DNA of 64,000 nt from UBA3951 sp050952125 (GCA_050952125.1 JBMNKK010000003.1:1035195-1099194); one strand, 5' to 3'; counted from the stretch's first letter, positions 50,766 through 58,986 are shown. The notes: a model not told the origin generated them from the letters alone. A program made the numbers and translations.

Positions 50766-53700
50766 CTATCCTTTCACGTCGCAGCGCAGACACCTTGCGG
50801 CTTCGCGCCGGGCGGAATCGGCGTCATATCCAAGCTCAACCTCAGAGAACGACCCGAGCCTGGTCGATATGGGCGCCGTCTTGCTGTGGACTCTCTTCAC
50901 CTTCTCCTCGTTGACCGGAGCCGACAAAACACGCTCGAACCTGGGCGCAGGAACAACCTCGCCCGCTCCCCCGAGGAAGGCGTGTATCGAACGCGCCGCC
51001 TTCTTGCCAGCCTCGATAGCCTCAATCACCGTGGCAGGACCGCTCACGCAGTCACCGCCGGCGAAGACTCCGGCTTCTCTTGTAGCCATGGTTCTCGGGT
51101 CGGCCTTGAAGACATTGCGGCCGGTCTCAATACCGCTCTCGGAGAAGCCTGAGAGGTCAGTCGCCTGGCCGATAGCTTCGATGAAAACGTCGCAATCGAG
51201 GTCGAACTCTCCACCCTCGATCGGCAACGTCCTGCGCCTGCCGGAAGAGTCAAACTCTCCGGATCTCATCGCGACGCACGTGATAGACTGAACTCTGCCG
51301 TTACCCTTCACCGCGACCGGATTCGTCATCGTCTTGAAGATCACGCCCTCTTCCTCGGCGGCCTCTATTTCCTCCAACTGCGCAGGCATGTCGTCCTTGC
51401 GGCGCCTATACACGACGGTGACGGATTCTGCACCCAGTCGCCTGGCAGACCTGGCAGCATCCATGGCCACGTTTCCGCCTCCGACCACGACCACCTTCTT
51501 GCCGGCGACGTCAGGCTTGCTGCCCAACGCAAGCTCGCGTAGGAAGGTGATACCCGGAATCACTCCGGGGAGATTCTCACCCGGGAGACCCATCGCCTGG
51601 TCTCTATGGGCGCCTATTGCCACAAACACGGCGTCGTGTTCTTTTCGAAGAACGTCCCAAGAGATGTCTTTTCCGATCTTGACGCCGGTCTTGATCTCAA
51701 CACCAGCAGAACGTATGTTCTCGATATCCTTCTCCAGATGTTTCTTCGGGAGCCTATACTCGGGAATGCCTACGGCCAACATGCCGCCGGCAGTCGGCAG
51801 CGCCTCGTATATGACCACCCTGTGGCCCTGAAGAGCGAGGTAGTAACCTGCGCTGAGGCCAGCCGGACCGGCTCCGACGATGCCTACGCTCTTACCTGTA
51901 GGCTCTTTGCGGGGCATCCTTGGCCTTGACCCGTTCAGCCCCATCGCGTAGTCTGCGGCAAATCTCTTGATCTCGCGGATGGCGACGGGATCGTCGAGCT
52001 GAGCCCTCCTGCATTTGGATTCGCACGGGTGGTTACACACGCGCCCACACACAACAGGCAGCGGGTTCTCTCTCATGATCTCCTCGTAGGCGTCGGCGAA
52101 GCGACCTTGCCTGACTAGATCCACATAGATCGGGACATCGACCCCGGCTGGACATGTGTTCTGGCACGGAGCGTGGAAGAGCGAAGCACAAACAGATGAG
52201 GGACACTTCTTATCCCTGATGTGTGCCTCATACTCCTCGCGGAAGTACTTGATTGTCGAAAGAACCGGGTTTGGCGCCGACTGCCCGAGCCCGCATAGAG
52301 CAGTCTCTTTGATGGATTCGCCCAGTTCCTGAAGGAGTTCCAAATCCCCTTCTCTTCCTTGGCCCCTGGAAATGCGCTGCAGTATCTCGAGCATTCTCTT
52401 GGTGCCAATGCGGCAAGGAGCGCACTTACCGCAAGACTCCGACTGGACGAATTCCAGAAAGAACTTGGAGAGGTCCACCATGCAGGTATCCTCGTCCATG
52501 ACGATAAACCCGCCGGAACCCATGATTGTTCCAAGCTGAGCTAAGGATTCGTAGTCAACAGGAGTGTTAAGGAACTGCGAGGGAATGCATCCTCCGGAGG
52601 GCCCGCCGGTCTGCACTGCCTTGAACTTCTTTTCAGGATTGGAGAGGCCCCCGCCTATGTCGAACACGATCTCGCCGATCGTGGTGCCCATGGGAACCTC
52701 GGCCAAACCGTTGTTGTTGATCTTCCCGGCTAAGGCAAACACCTTGGTACCTTTGGACTTCTCGGTACCCATAGATGCAAACCAGTCGGCGCCTTTCCTC
52801 AGAATTGTGGGTATGTTGGAGAAAGTCTCAACGTTGTTGATGACCGTGGGTCTGTCCCACAAGCCCGAGTTGGCAGGGAACGGAGGTCTGGGCCTAGGCT
52901 CCCCGCGCATCCCCATCACGGAATTGAGGAGAGCGGTCTCCTCGCCGCACACAAACGCACCTGCCCCAAGCCTGACATCGATGTTGAAGTCAAAGCCGGA
53001 ATTCAGGATATCCTTACCCAAGAGCCCTGCTTCCCTAGCCCTTGCGATGGCTATTTGCAGCCTTTCGACTGCCAAAGGGTACTCGGCCCGGATGTAAACA
53101 TACCCATGCGATGCTCCGACTGCATAACCTCCTATGGTCATGCCTTCCAGGAGCCTGTGAGGATCTCCCTCAATGGTGGAGCGGTCCATGAACGCTCCCG
53201 GGTCCCCTTCGTCAGCGTTGCATACTACATATTTGGGGGAACCCTCGGCTTTCCTGGTAAACTCCCATTTAAGCCCTGTGGGGAATCCGGCGCCGCCCCG
53301 GCCCCTGAGGCCGGATTTCTTCACAATCTCGATCACTTCTTCGGGCTGCATCTTGAGGGCTTTGGCCAGCCCGAAGTATCCATCGCGGGCTATGTACTCT
53401 TCGATGGAATCCGGATCGATTACGCCGCAGTTTTCCAATACGATCCTTGTCTGTTTCTTAAAGAACGGGATGTCTTCGAAATCGACTACCGCCGATTGGG
53501 TTTCGGGCTCTCTGTACAAGAGCCGCTCCAAGACTCTTCCTTTTGTCAGATGCTCTTCAACGAGTTCAGCCACGTCTTCTTGGTGCACCCCGCAGTAGAA
53601 AACACCCTCGGGGTAGACCATCACGTTGGGACCAAACCGGCAGAACCCGAAGCACCCGGTGGGGATCACCTTGACCTCACTATCCAGGCCGAGGCGGGCG

Positions 53701-53795
53701 ATCTCCTTTTCGAGCGTCTCCTTGAGAGGAAGGCTGCCCGAAGCCTGGCATCCGGTGCCCGAGCAAACTAGGATGTGACTACGATAGAACTCCAT
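50766..53795 (-). CDS. NuoF-GltD fusion flavoprotein subunit of the hydrogenase complex
   Basis: Protein of 1009 aa, much longer than HndC/HydB (about 600). Domains: N-terminal [2Fe-2S] thioredoxin-like (1-90, CSGTGCQ and CFGFC), NuoF FMN/NAD domain (about 125-420, with GLRGRGGAGFPTG), SLBB strand region and NADH_4Fe-4S (about 430-515, SCGKCAPCRIG). The usual C-terminal ferredoxin is replaced by a GltD-like unit: Fer4_20 cysteines (CQNTCPAGVDVP, CGRVCNHPCESKC), FAD fold (GIVGAGPAGLSAGYYLA) and an NADPH-type motif (VVGGGNVAMDAARSARRLGA). It may therefore take both NADH and NADPH. It lies 11 bp upstream of hndD. Confidence 0.95.
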   Translation of the reverse strand: MEFYRSHILVCSGTGCQASGSLPLKETLEKEIARLGLDSEVKVIPTGCFGFCRFGPNVMVYPEGVFYCGVHQEDVAELVEEHLTKGRVLERLLYREPETQSAVVDFEDIPFFKKQTRIVLENCGVIDPDSIEEYIARDGYFGLAKALKMQPEEVIEIVKKSGLRGRGGAGFPTGLKWEFTRKAEGSPKYVVCNADEGDPGAFMDRSTIEGDPHRLLEGMTIGGYAVGASHGYVYIRAEYPLAVERLQIAIARAREAGLLGKDILNSGFDFNIDVRLGAGAFVCGEETALLNSVMGMRGEPRPRPPFPANSGLWDRPTVINNVETFSNIPTILRKGADWFASMGTEKSKGTKVFALAGKINNNGLAEVPMGTTIGEIVFDIGGGLSNPEKKFKAVQTGGPSGGCIPSQFLNTPVDYESLAQLGTIMGSGGFIVMDEDTCMVDLSKFFLEFVQSESCGKCAPCRIGTKRMLEILQRISRGQGREGDLELLQELGESIKETALCGLGQSAPNPVLSTIKYFREEYEAHIRDKKCPSSVCASLFHAPCQNTCPAGVDVPIYVDLVRQGRFADAYEEIMRENPLPVVCGRVCNHPCESKCRRAQLDDPVAIREIKRFAADYAMGLNGSRPRMPRKEPTGKSVGIVGAGPAGLSAGYYLALQGHRVVIYEALPTAGGMLAVGIPEYRLPKKHLEKDIENIRSAGVEIKTGVKIGKDISWDVLRKEHDAVFVAIGAHRDQAMGLPGENLPGVIPGITFLRELALGSKPDVAGKKVVVVGGGNVAMDAARSARRLGAESVTVVYRRRKDDMPAQLEEIEAAEEEGVIFKTMTNPVAVKGNGRVQSITCVAMRSGEFDSSGRRRTLPIEGGEFDLDCDVFIEAIGQATDLSGFSESGIETGRNVFKADPRTMATREAGVFAGGDCVSGPATVIEAIEAGKKAARSIHAFLGGAGEVVPAPRFERVLSAPVNEEKVKRVHSKTAPISTRLGSFSEVELGYDADSARREAARCLRCDVKG

Positions 53796-53809
53796 TCGGC
53801 CTCTCCTCT

Positions 53810-54181
53810 CTATGATTTCTTTTGGATGTTAATCACCCAGTCCTCAACCGGCTTGAGGTTGACAAGGTGAGAAACAACGATCTGTCTGGCCCTGGAAGGG
53901 TCAACGTTGCCGTAGACCGTTTTGGATTGCCCCGGCACCTGCACCTCGACAATAGGCTCCCTGGCACACAGCCCGATGCAGCCCGTCTCGGTAACCATGA
54001 CATCCAATTTCTGCCGTATCTTCAGTTCGTCAATGATGGCAAGCAAAGTCTCTCTGGCCCCTGCCGCGATCCCACAAGTCCCCATTCCCACTGTCACACG
54101 CGGGGAACTTGACGAGGAACGGATCCTGATATCCGCAAGAGCCTTTTCTCGTACCCTCTCTAGATCCTCAATGGACTTCAA
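53810..54181 (-). CDS. hndB: Thioredoxin-like [2Fe-2S] ferredoxin (HndB-like)
   Basis: Protein of 123 aa with the four-cysteine pattern of NuoE-type [2Fe-2S] proteins: MGTCGIAAGA and TETGCIGLCAREP. It should be a small electron carrier subunit of the hydrogenase complex. It starts with TTG (GGAGG 9 nt upstream), overlapping the upstream ATPase stop by 4 bp, and ends 14 bp before the fusion subunit. Same arrangement as hndB in NADP-reducing hydrogenase operons. Confidence 0.92.
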   Translation of the reverse strand: MKSIEDLERVREKALADIRIRSSSSSPRVTVGMGTCGIAAGARETLLAIIDELKIRQKLDVMVTETGCIGLCAREPIVEVQVPGQSKTVYGNVDPSRARQIVVSHLVNLKPVEDWVINIQKKS

Positions 54182-54744
54182 CCTATAGCGCCTCCTCCGT
54201 CGGGGCGGAATCCGGCTCTCGCCAGACCGTCCCGCAGTATCTCCTCGGCAAGGCTGAGAAAAGCGATTTGCCCCATGGCACGCCTCTCTCTCTCGGGAAC
54301 CAGTTGGGAACTTACGAAGGTGAACGATCCCTCTTGCCCTTTGAAGAAGAGCCGGGTCTCGATCTCGGGGTTGCCGGCGAGAAACGAGACTATCGTCGCA
54401 GCCAAGTCTCCAATGGGCTGCCGGTCGATATGAGAAAGGGATAGCGTTACCTCGACTTTGGTGCCACGCCCCGGCCTAGACTCTACGGTTATGTCGCCGC
54501 CTGCCATCTTCGCCGCTTCCGCGATAAGCGGCAGGCCCAGGCCTACTTTCTTTAGTTTGTGGGACGTGTAGAACGGATCCAGCGCCCGGCGCGATTCTTC
54601 TTCATCCATCCCTCGCCCGTTGTCTTCAACTGTGACGAGCAGCCGGTCGCTGTCTTTGTCCGTCAGGACACTGACTGAAACACAAGTTGCCTGAGCAAAG
54701 GCACAGTTCTGGAGCAAATCCAAGAGATGGAGGGATATTTCCAT
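54178..54744 (-). CDS. Stand-alone GHKL ATPase domain protein
   Basis: Protein of 188 aa. The ATP-binding motifs of histidine-kinase-like ATPases are present: N-box-like LLQNCAFA, G1 EDNGRGM, F-box DPFYTSH and G2 GLGLPL. No phosphoacceptor histidine domain, sensor domain or membrane segment precedes them. About 80 residues follow the ATPase. Such stand-alone ATPases occur in clostridial [FeFe]-hydrogenase operons; the role, perhaps regulatory, is not known. ATG at 54744 is preceded by GAGGTGG; 4-bp overlap with hndB. Confidence 0.88.
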   Translation of the reverse strand: MEISLHLLDLLQNCAFAQATCVSVSVLTDKDSDRLLVTVEDNGRGMDEEESRRALDPFYTSHKLKKVGLGLPLIAEAAKMAGGDITVESRPGRGTKVEVTLSLSHIDRQPIGDLAATIVSFLAGNPEIETRLFFKGQEGSFTFVSSQLVPERERRAMGQIAFLSLAEEILRDGLARAGFRPDGGGAIG

Positions 54745-54821
54745 CACTGCGCACCACCTCTTTCGATACGGATTCGCGTGCACCGCTCAGGCTGCCGGAC
54801 ACGGCGAGACTACTTGGGGCC

Positions 54822-55352
54822 TTAGCCGCCGGCCGGCACGTCCTCCGCGTGTTTCTCCTTGTTTCTGTACAGGTCCAGGATGGCAGGAACCTTGTCTTCA
54901 GTCACTCTGCCGTAAGTATCTTGGTTTACCGTTACGACCGGAGCGAGGCCGCACGCGCCAAGGCACCTCACAACCTCGAGCGAGAACAGCCCGTCTTCGC
55001 TCGAATCGCCGGCCTTGATGCCGAGCTCCTTCTCCAACCTCGCCAGAACATCGGGAGCTCCCCTCACATAGCAGGCTGTTCCCTGGCACGACGAGATTGT
55101 GTACTTGCCTCTGGGCCTCTCGCGGAACATCGAGTAGAAGGTGATCACGCCGAATACCTCGGAAAGTGATACTCCGAGTTTTTCTGCCACTCTGGCCTGG
55201 ACGTCACGCGGTACGTAACCCAGCCTTTCCTGGGCGTAATGAAGCACCTGAATAAGGGCCCCTTTGTCTCCGCGATGCTTCTCAGCCATCTCGTCGATAT
55301 CCCTGTAAGCCTCAAGGCATTCGCAGTTGCACTCCTCGTTCTTCTCTGCCAC
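54822..55352 (-). CDS. hndA: NuoE/HndA-type [2Fe-2S] subunit
   Basis: Protein of 176 aa, normal NuoE size. A helical N-terminal part with a Cys cluster (EECNCECLEAY) is followed by the NuoE core (GALIQVLHYAQERLGYVPRDVQ) and the thioredoxin-like [2Fe-2S] ligands CQGTACYVRG and CLGACGLAP. It passes electrons between the flavoprotein and the hydrogenase. GTG at 55352 lies behind AAGGAGG; the longer upstream frame overlaps the DRTGG gene and is rejected. Confidence 0.94.
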   Translation of the reverse strand: MAEKNEECNCECLEAYRDIDEMAEKHRGDKGALIQVLHYAQERLGYVPRDVQARVAEKLGVSLSEVFGVITFYSMFRERPRGKYTISSCQGTACYVRGAPDVLARLEKELGIKAGDSSEDGLFSLEVVRCLGACGLAPVVTVNQDTYGRVTEDKVPAILDLYRNKEKHAEDVPAGG

Positions 55353-55381
55353 GATATCCCTCCTTCCCCTTATGTTTGATG

Positions 55382-55738
55382 TCACGAATGCGGCGCAGTA
55401 CTTGACATTTCCAGGAGGTTGTACAGGCGTCCGGAAATCTCGAAAGCACCGCGCTCCGACCACAGAAGAGTCACTCCCTCAGACTGTGCCCTCTGACACG
55501 TCTCAGGGGGTAACTCCCGCTGGCATACGATGACGCAGGAAACGTCAAGAAGGGTAGCGACCGCGACTACGTTCTCGTGAGTCTGAACGGTCACCCACGC
55601 GTAGTTGGGGTGAGCATTGGCCATTACATGGGAAAGCACATCGCCAACGAAGCCACCCTCCACTTCCCGAGCCCTTCCCACCTTTGAGGCGGACTTGACC
55701 TTCAAATTGAGTTTGGAGACCAAATCGTCTACCCGCAT
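55382..55738 (-). CDS. DRTGG-domain protein
   Basis: Protein of 118 aa resembling the DRTGG domain family: start VDDLVSKLNLKV, centre GGFVGDVLSHVMANA and AWVTVQTHENVVAVATL, end GAFEISGRLYNLL. DRTGG domains accompany CBS-domain and phosphotransacetylase proteins and are thought to sense ligands. The ATG directly abuts the upstream sensor gene stop. As a frequent companion of [FeFe]-hydrogenase sensor genes, it likely belongs to their signalling; its ligand is unknown. Confidence 0.85.
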   Translation of the reverse strand: MRVDDLVSKLNLKVKSASKVGRAREVEGGFVGDVLSHVMANAHPNYAWVTVQTHENVVAVATLLDVSCVIVCQRELPPETCQRAQSEGVTLLWSERGAFEISGRLYNLLEMSSTAPHS

Positions 55739-57574
55739 TTACACCGGCTCCTTCTCTGAAACCAAATCGTCCGAGAGGGCTTCCGCAGTGCCCGCCTCAA
55801 AAGAGCCCTTGGATGCGGCCATAGACGGAGGCCTTCGTGTCGCCAGATCCCTTACCTCTAGAGCCAACTCCTCCAACCTTCCGCGCAACTTAAACGTGCA
55901 GTCCCAGGCTGAACCACGTCCAAGCACGATATCTTCGGCTAATGCCCTGCAGGTGGGAGCCCCGCAAGCCCCGCAGTCTAGGCCGGGCAGTTCTCCTTCT
56001 ATCTCGCGGAGGCGCCGAAGTTTCTCTTCTGCCTTGGCGCTATCGGTATCAAGCCGGTAAATGGGCCTCGGCATAAGGTCAAGGCTGAACCACAGCTGAG
56101 GGATCTTCGTGCTTGTCTCGGAGATAACCGGGTGCGGAAGCGCATCTTTATGAGCTACTGCCATATGTTTCAACCTCATTCTGGACGCAAACGGATTTGC
56201 AGCCTGCAAACACCCTCCGACGCACCCGCCCGTGCAAGCCTGTACCTCGATGAAGTCGACTTGGCCTTTGAGGCGTCCGTTCTCGAGCTCATCCAACACC
56301 GATGGAACATGCTCCATTCCGTCAACCGCAAGAGCCGGCAAGCCCACAGCTGCCACTTCGCCTCCCGAGCGCCCCCAGCCGATACCTAGGCCCGTCGACT
56401 CGGGAAATGGCTTCAGTCCCGCGGCCTGTGCTTCAGCCTTGTGCTCTATGACCCAAAGGTAGGCTTCGGAAGCCGATACGGCAGCGTCAACCAACGACCG
56501 GCCTCGCCCCACCGGCTGCCTGGACGCGGTGATTTTCGCAGGGCACGGAGATATAAAGATCGCGGCAGGGTTCCTTACGGCGTTAGGCCTCTCGACCTTG
56601 GCTTTGGCCAACCATGCCGCGACCTCCATGGGAGCTTCGCAGGGTATAACGTGTTTGAGCATGGACGGGTACTTGACCTGGATAAACCTCAGCACTGCAG
56701 GACACGAGGGAGATATGAAGGGCCCTTCGCCGGGGTGTTCTTGTATGTACTCTCTCTGAACTCTGGAACAGAGGTCTGCCGCCGCCGATACATCAAACAC
56801 CTCGTCAAACCCGCCGGGCGCGACCAAGGCTGCTCGCACCTCATCGGGCGTCACTCCGGTGAATATCCCATAGAACGACGGAGGCACCAGAGCGATTTTG
56901 TAGTCGAAGGTTGACAGAACACTCCAGGGATCGCTTACGGCTGACTTAGCCAGATTTGGGCATCGCCTGATGCACTCGCCGCAGTCGATGCAGCGGTCCT
57001 CAAGTATGAACGCTTTGCCGTCGCGCACTCGTATGGCCTCGGTAGGGCACCCTTTAATGCAGTTGGTGCAGCCCTTACAGCGTTCAGGATCGAGGCGTAC
57101 GGAGTGAAAGTATGTAGAGGACTGAAGGTCGGCCGGGCCGGGACACACTTTGCAGACGACAGTCGTGCCTTCGCCCACTCTGGACTCTATCTGGAAATCA
57201 TCTGACGCTCTACGGGCGTTGGGCAGTCCCATACCCGCCCCAAATCCCATCTCCCGCATATACTCAGGGGCGGTAGAGTAGCCTTCTTTCATCGCCAGCG
57301 CGATATCCGGGATGCCTGGGCCCGAGTCCTTGGCGGTTATCTCAAGGTTCCCGTCGGTCCAAATGAGTCGCAAGACTCCTTTGTAGGCATGTATGATAAT
57401 GTTCATTCCGAGCTCGTAGGCAACGATAAGAGCTCGCCTTGAAGCCTCAGCCGGGAACCCTATCCCGAGTAAACTACGCTTGAACCCCGAGGTCTCCTCG
57501 CCGATTCTCTGCAGCTCTCCCCGGGAGATCTCAACTTGGTATAAGAGGCGCCTCTCAGGATGAGGTCCAGCCAT
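55739..57574 (-). CDS. Fused ATPase-ferredoxin-[FeFe]-hydrogenase-like putative redox/H2 sensor
   Basis: Protein of 611 aa, first gene of the operon. Domains: RsbW/SpoIIAB-like ATPase (about 10-140; ELGMNIIIHAY N-box, DSGPGIPD G1, GAGMGLPNARR G2), two [4Fe-4S] clusters (CKGCTNCIKGCP, CIDCGECIRRCP), Fe-hydrogenase large-subunit-like domain (about 220-500) and a terminal [4Fe-4S] unit (DCGACGAPTC). H-cluster-type cysteines survive in SPSCPAV, SPCPAK and ACTGGCVGGC, but the TSCCPxW loop is changed, so catalysis is doubtful and a sensory role more likely. In many clostridia the ATPase and hydrogenase parts are separate genes. ATG behind GAGG. Confidence 0.9.
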   Translation of the reverse strand: MAGPHPERRLLYQVEISRGELQRIGEETSGFKRSLLGIGFPAEASRRALIVAYELGMNIIIHAYKGVLRLIWTDGNLEITAKDSGPGIPDIALAMKEGYSTAPEYMREMGFGAGMGLPNARRASDDFQIESRVGEGTTVVCKVCPGPADLQSSTYFHSVRLDPERCKGCTNCIKGCPTEAIRVRDGKAFILEDRCIDCGECIRRCPNLAKSAVSDPWSVLSTFDYKIALVPPSFYGIFTGVTPDEVRAALVAPGGFDEVFDVSAAADLCSRVQREYIQEHPGEGPFISPSCPAVLRFIQVKYPSMLKHVIPCEAPMEVAAWLAKAKVERPNAVRNPAAIFISPCPAKITASRQPVGRGRSLVDAAVSASEAYLWVIEHKAEAQAAGLKPFPESTGLGIGWGRSGGEVAAVGLPALAVDGMEHVPSVLDELENGRLKGQVDFIEVQACTGGCVGGCLQAANPFASRMRLKHMAVAHKDALPHPVISETSTKIPQLWFSLDLMPRPIYRLDTDSAKAEEKLRRLREIEGELPGLDCGACGAPTCRALAEDIVLGRGSAWDCTFKLRGRLEELALEVRDLATRRPPSMAASKGSFEAGTAEALSDDLVSEKEPV

Positions 57575-57677
57575 GCTTCAACCTCGCAAAGTAGCGCGCG
57601 ATGATTTGCACTGACTTGCGGCACCATTGTGCTTGTGCGCACTATCCACATAATCCTAGCATACGTACGGAGAAACA

Positions 57678-57720
57678 ACAATATTGGCTTGTTTCACACA
57701 ATATTGGACTGACCAATATT
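57678..57720 (-). promoter_or_regulatory. Repeated AATATTGG operator array before the hydrogenase operon
   Basis: ACAATATTGG occurs at 57678-57687 and again at 57698-57707, exactly 20 bp (two helical turns) apart; an inverted CCAATATT follows at 57713-57720. AATATTGG-ACTGA-CCAATATT forms an 8-bp inverted repeat. The array lies 104 bp upstream of the sensor gene. A minus-strand promoter TTGTTG/17/TAGGAT would overlap its inner edge. Regulator unknown. Confidence 0.65.
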
Positions 57721-57742
57721 ACTCATTATTGTGAACCCATAT

Positions 57743-58690
57743 TCAATGTGAGGGGCAATCGTGCACTTCAGGGGCAACTTCCGCCGGATCCATATGGATC
57801 ACAAGGGTGACTCCGAGTTCGCTCTCTGCAGACTTCTCTATCGAGTCAATCTCCTCATGGATGTCTACGATGTTGGCATCGGCGGATACTTCAGCATGTA
57901 TAGATGCGACTATCCGTCCGGGACCGTAATCGTGGATTCTGAGGTCGTGCACACCTTTGATGCTCCGCCCCTTGAGAACATGGGCGTTTATCCTATCGAT
58001 CAATCCCGGATCATGCGAACCCAAAAGCGAGTTGACAGACTCTTTGGCTGTGGAAAAGCCGGTGTAGATGATGAGGCACGAGATAATAAGCCCCAATACT
58101 CCGTCAATAGGAAACGTGGTGTACTTGCCGAACAAAGAGCCGGCGATGACCGCACCGGTTGCTACGGAATCATTCAGGCTATCAATAGCCGCTGCCCTAT
58201 TGACCTGGGAACCGATGAGGACTCCAATGTGCCTGTTGTACGAGAACATCCAAAGCTTGACCAGTATTGATAATGTCAGAAGAGCAGCCGATAGGGGGTC
58301 GAACAGCACTTCTTCACTATTGGTGAGTCTTCGAAATGACGTGCTTAAGAGCTGCACGCCGACAACCAATATGATGAAAGATACGGCGAGTGAAGCCACA
58401 TACTCAAACCGGCCGTGTCCGTGAGGGTGCTCGTCGTCGGCGGGCCTGTTGCTCATCTTGGCTCCAAATATGGCTACGATGGAAGAACCGGTATCGCTCA
58501 GGTTATTGAAGGCATCGGACGTCACGGCTATGCTGTTGGTGACCAGCCCCACGGCGATCTTTACGGCAAACAATAGGACGTTGCAGGCAATGCCCAATAC
58601 CCCGGCGAGTACTCCGTAGGACTCTCTCACGTCCTTATTGGTCACGTCTTGGTGGTTCTCGATAAACCTTCTGATTATCCATCGGATCAT
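57743..58690 (-). CDS. CDF-family cation efflux transporter (Co/Ni/Zn exporter)
   Basis: Protein of 315 aa with six helices (about 30-220) and a cytoplasmic metal-sensing tail. Metal-site residues are D in VTSDAFNNLSD (helix 2) and the D pair in AAIDSLNDSVA (helix 5); the histidine-rich loop DDEHPHGHGRFEY is typical. It exports divalent metals by H+ exchange. The NiCo riboswitch upstream indicates Ni2+ or Co2+ rather than Zn2+ or Mn2+. ATG at 58690 is 7 nt after GGAGG. Exporting Ni/Co is sensible beside a metalloenzyme-rich operon, but direct linkage is unproven. Confidence 0.94.
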   Translation of the reverse strand: MIRWIIRRFIENHQDVTNKDVRESYGVLAGVLGIACNVLLFAVKIAVGLVTNSIAVTSDAFNNLSDTGSSIVAIFGAKMSNRPADDEHPHGHGRFEYVASLAVSFIILVVGVQLLSTSFRRLTNSEEVLFDPLSAALLTLSILVKLWMFSYNRHIGVLIGSQVNRAAAIDSLNDSVATGAVIAGSLFGKYTTFPIDGVLGLIISCLIIYTGFSTAKESVNSLLGSHDPGLIDRINAHVLKGRSIKGVHDLRIHDYGPGRIVASIHAEVSADANIVDIHEEIDSIEKSAESELGVTLVIHMDPAEVAPEVHDCPSH

Positions 58691-58714
58691 TAAGAGTCCT
58701 CCAGTCATCACAAT

Positions 58715-58754
58715 GAAAACAAAATCTGTGGAACAACATCACTGTCCCACAGAT
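58715..58754 (-). terminator. Terminator of the NiCo riboswitch expression platform
   Basis: On the minus strand ATCTGTGG pairs with CCACAGAT across a 15-base loop, followed by TTTGTTTTC: an intrinsic terminator between aptamer and RBS. Its 5' arm is also part of the aptamer, so metal binding and termination exclude each other. Confidence 0.88.
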
Positions 58755-58828
58755 GCGTTTTCGCTATCTGCTGCCCCGGAAGGCCCAGCCCCACAAACCT
58801 TATGAAAGGTTTATCGCCTGCTCAGTTT
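58739..58828 (-). ncRNA. NiCo riboswitch (czcD motif)
   Basis: The leader of the CDF gene follows the NiCo aptamer closely: it begins AACTGAGCAGGCGAT, continues through a hairpin (AAACCTTTCATAAGGTTT), the GGGGCTGGG and GGGGCAGCAGAT strands, and ends CATCTGTGGGACAGT, closing the outer helix with ACTG. The order and conserved G-rich strands agree with the crystallised NiCo RNA as I recall it. Ni2+ or Co2+ binding would sequester the terminator arm and switch the exporter on. Confidence 0.93.
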
Positions 58829-58833
58829 GACCT

Positions 58834-58842
58834 ATTATAGCA
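58834..58842 (-). promoter_or_regulatory. Extended -10 promoter for the NiCo riboswitch and CDF gene
   Basis: Minus strand TGCTATAAT (extended -10). The predicted start near 58828 coincides with the first base of the riboswitch. No good -35 is needed or seen. Confidence 0.7.
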
Positions 58843-58986
58843 CAGCCACGGGTAGAAGACTAACCTGCCGTACAGGCGGTATGCAGTTTATCTTCCTCTA
58901 CGGAAATAGTACGGTGTACGGTATAATGGTTCCAATGTTGTGTCAACAGCAATTAAGAACCTAGGAAGAGTGGGTCTTTAGCGATC

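Noticed and set aside
57690..57705. Possible Rex site (TTGT-N5-ACAA) within the hydrogenase operator region
   Set aside because: Only the outer TTGT/ACAA matches and the centre does not fit the clostridial Rex consensus; the AATATTGG repeat explains the sequence better.
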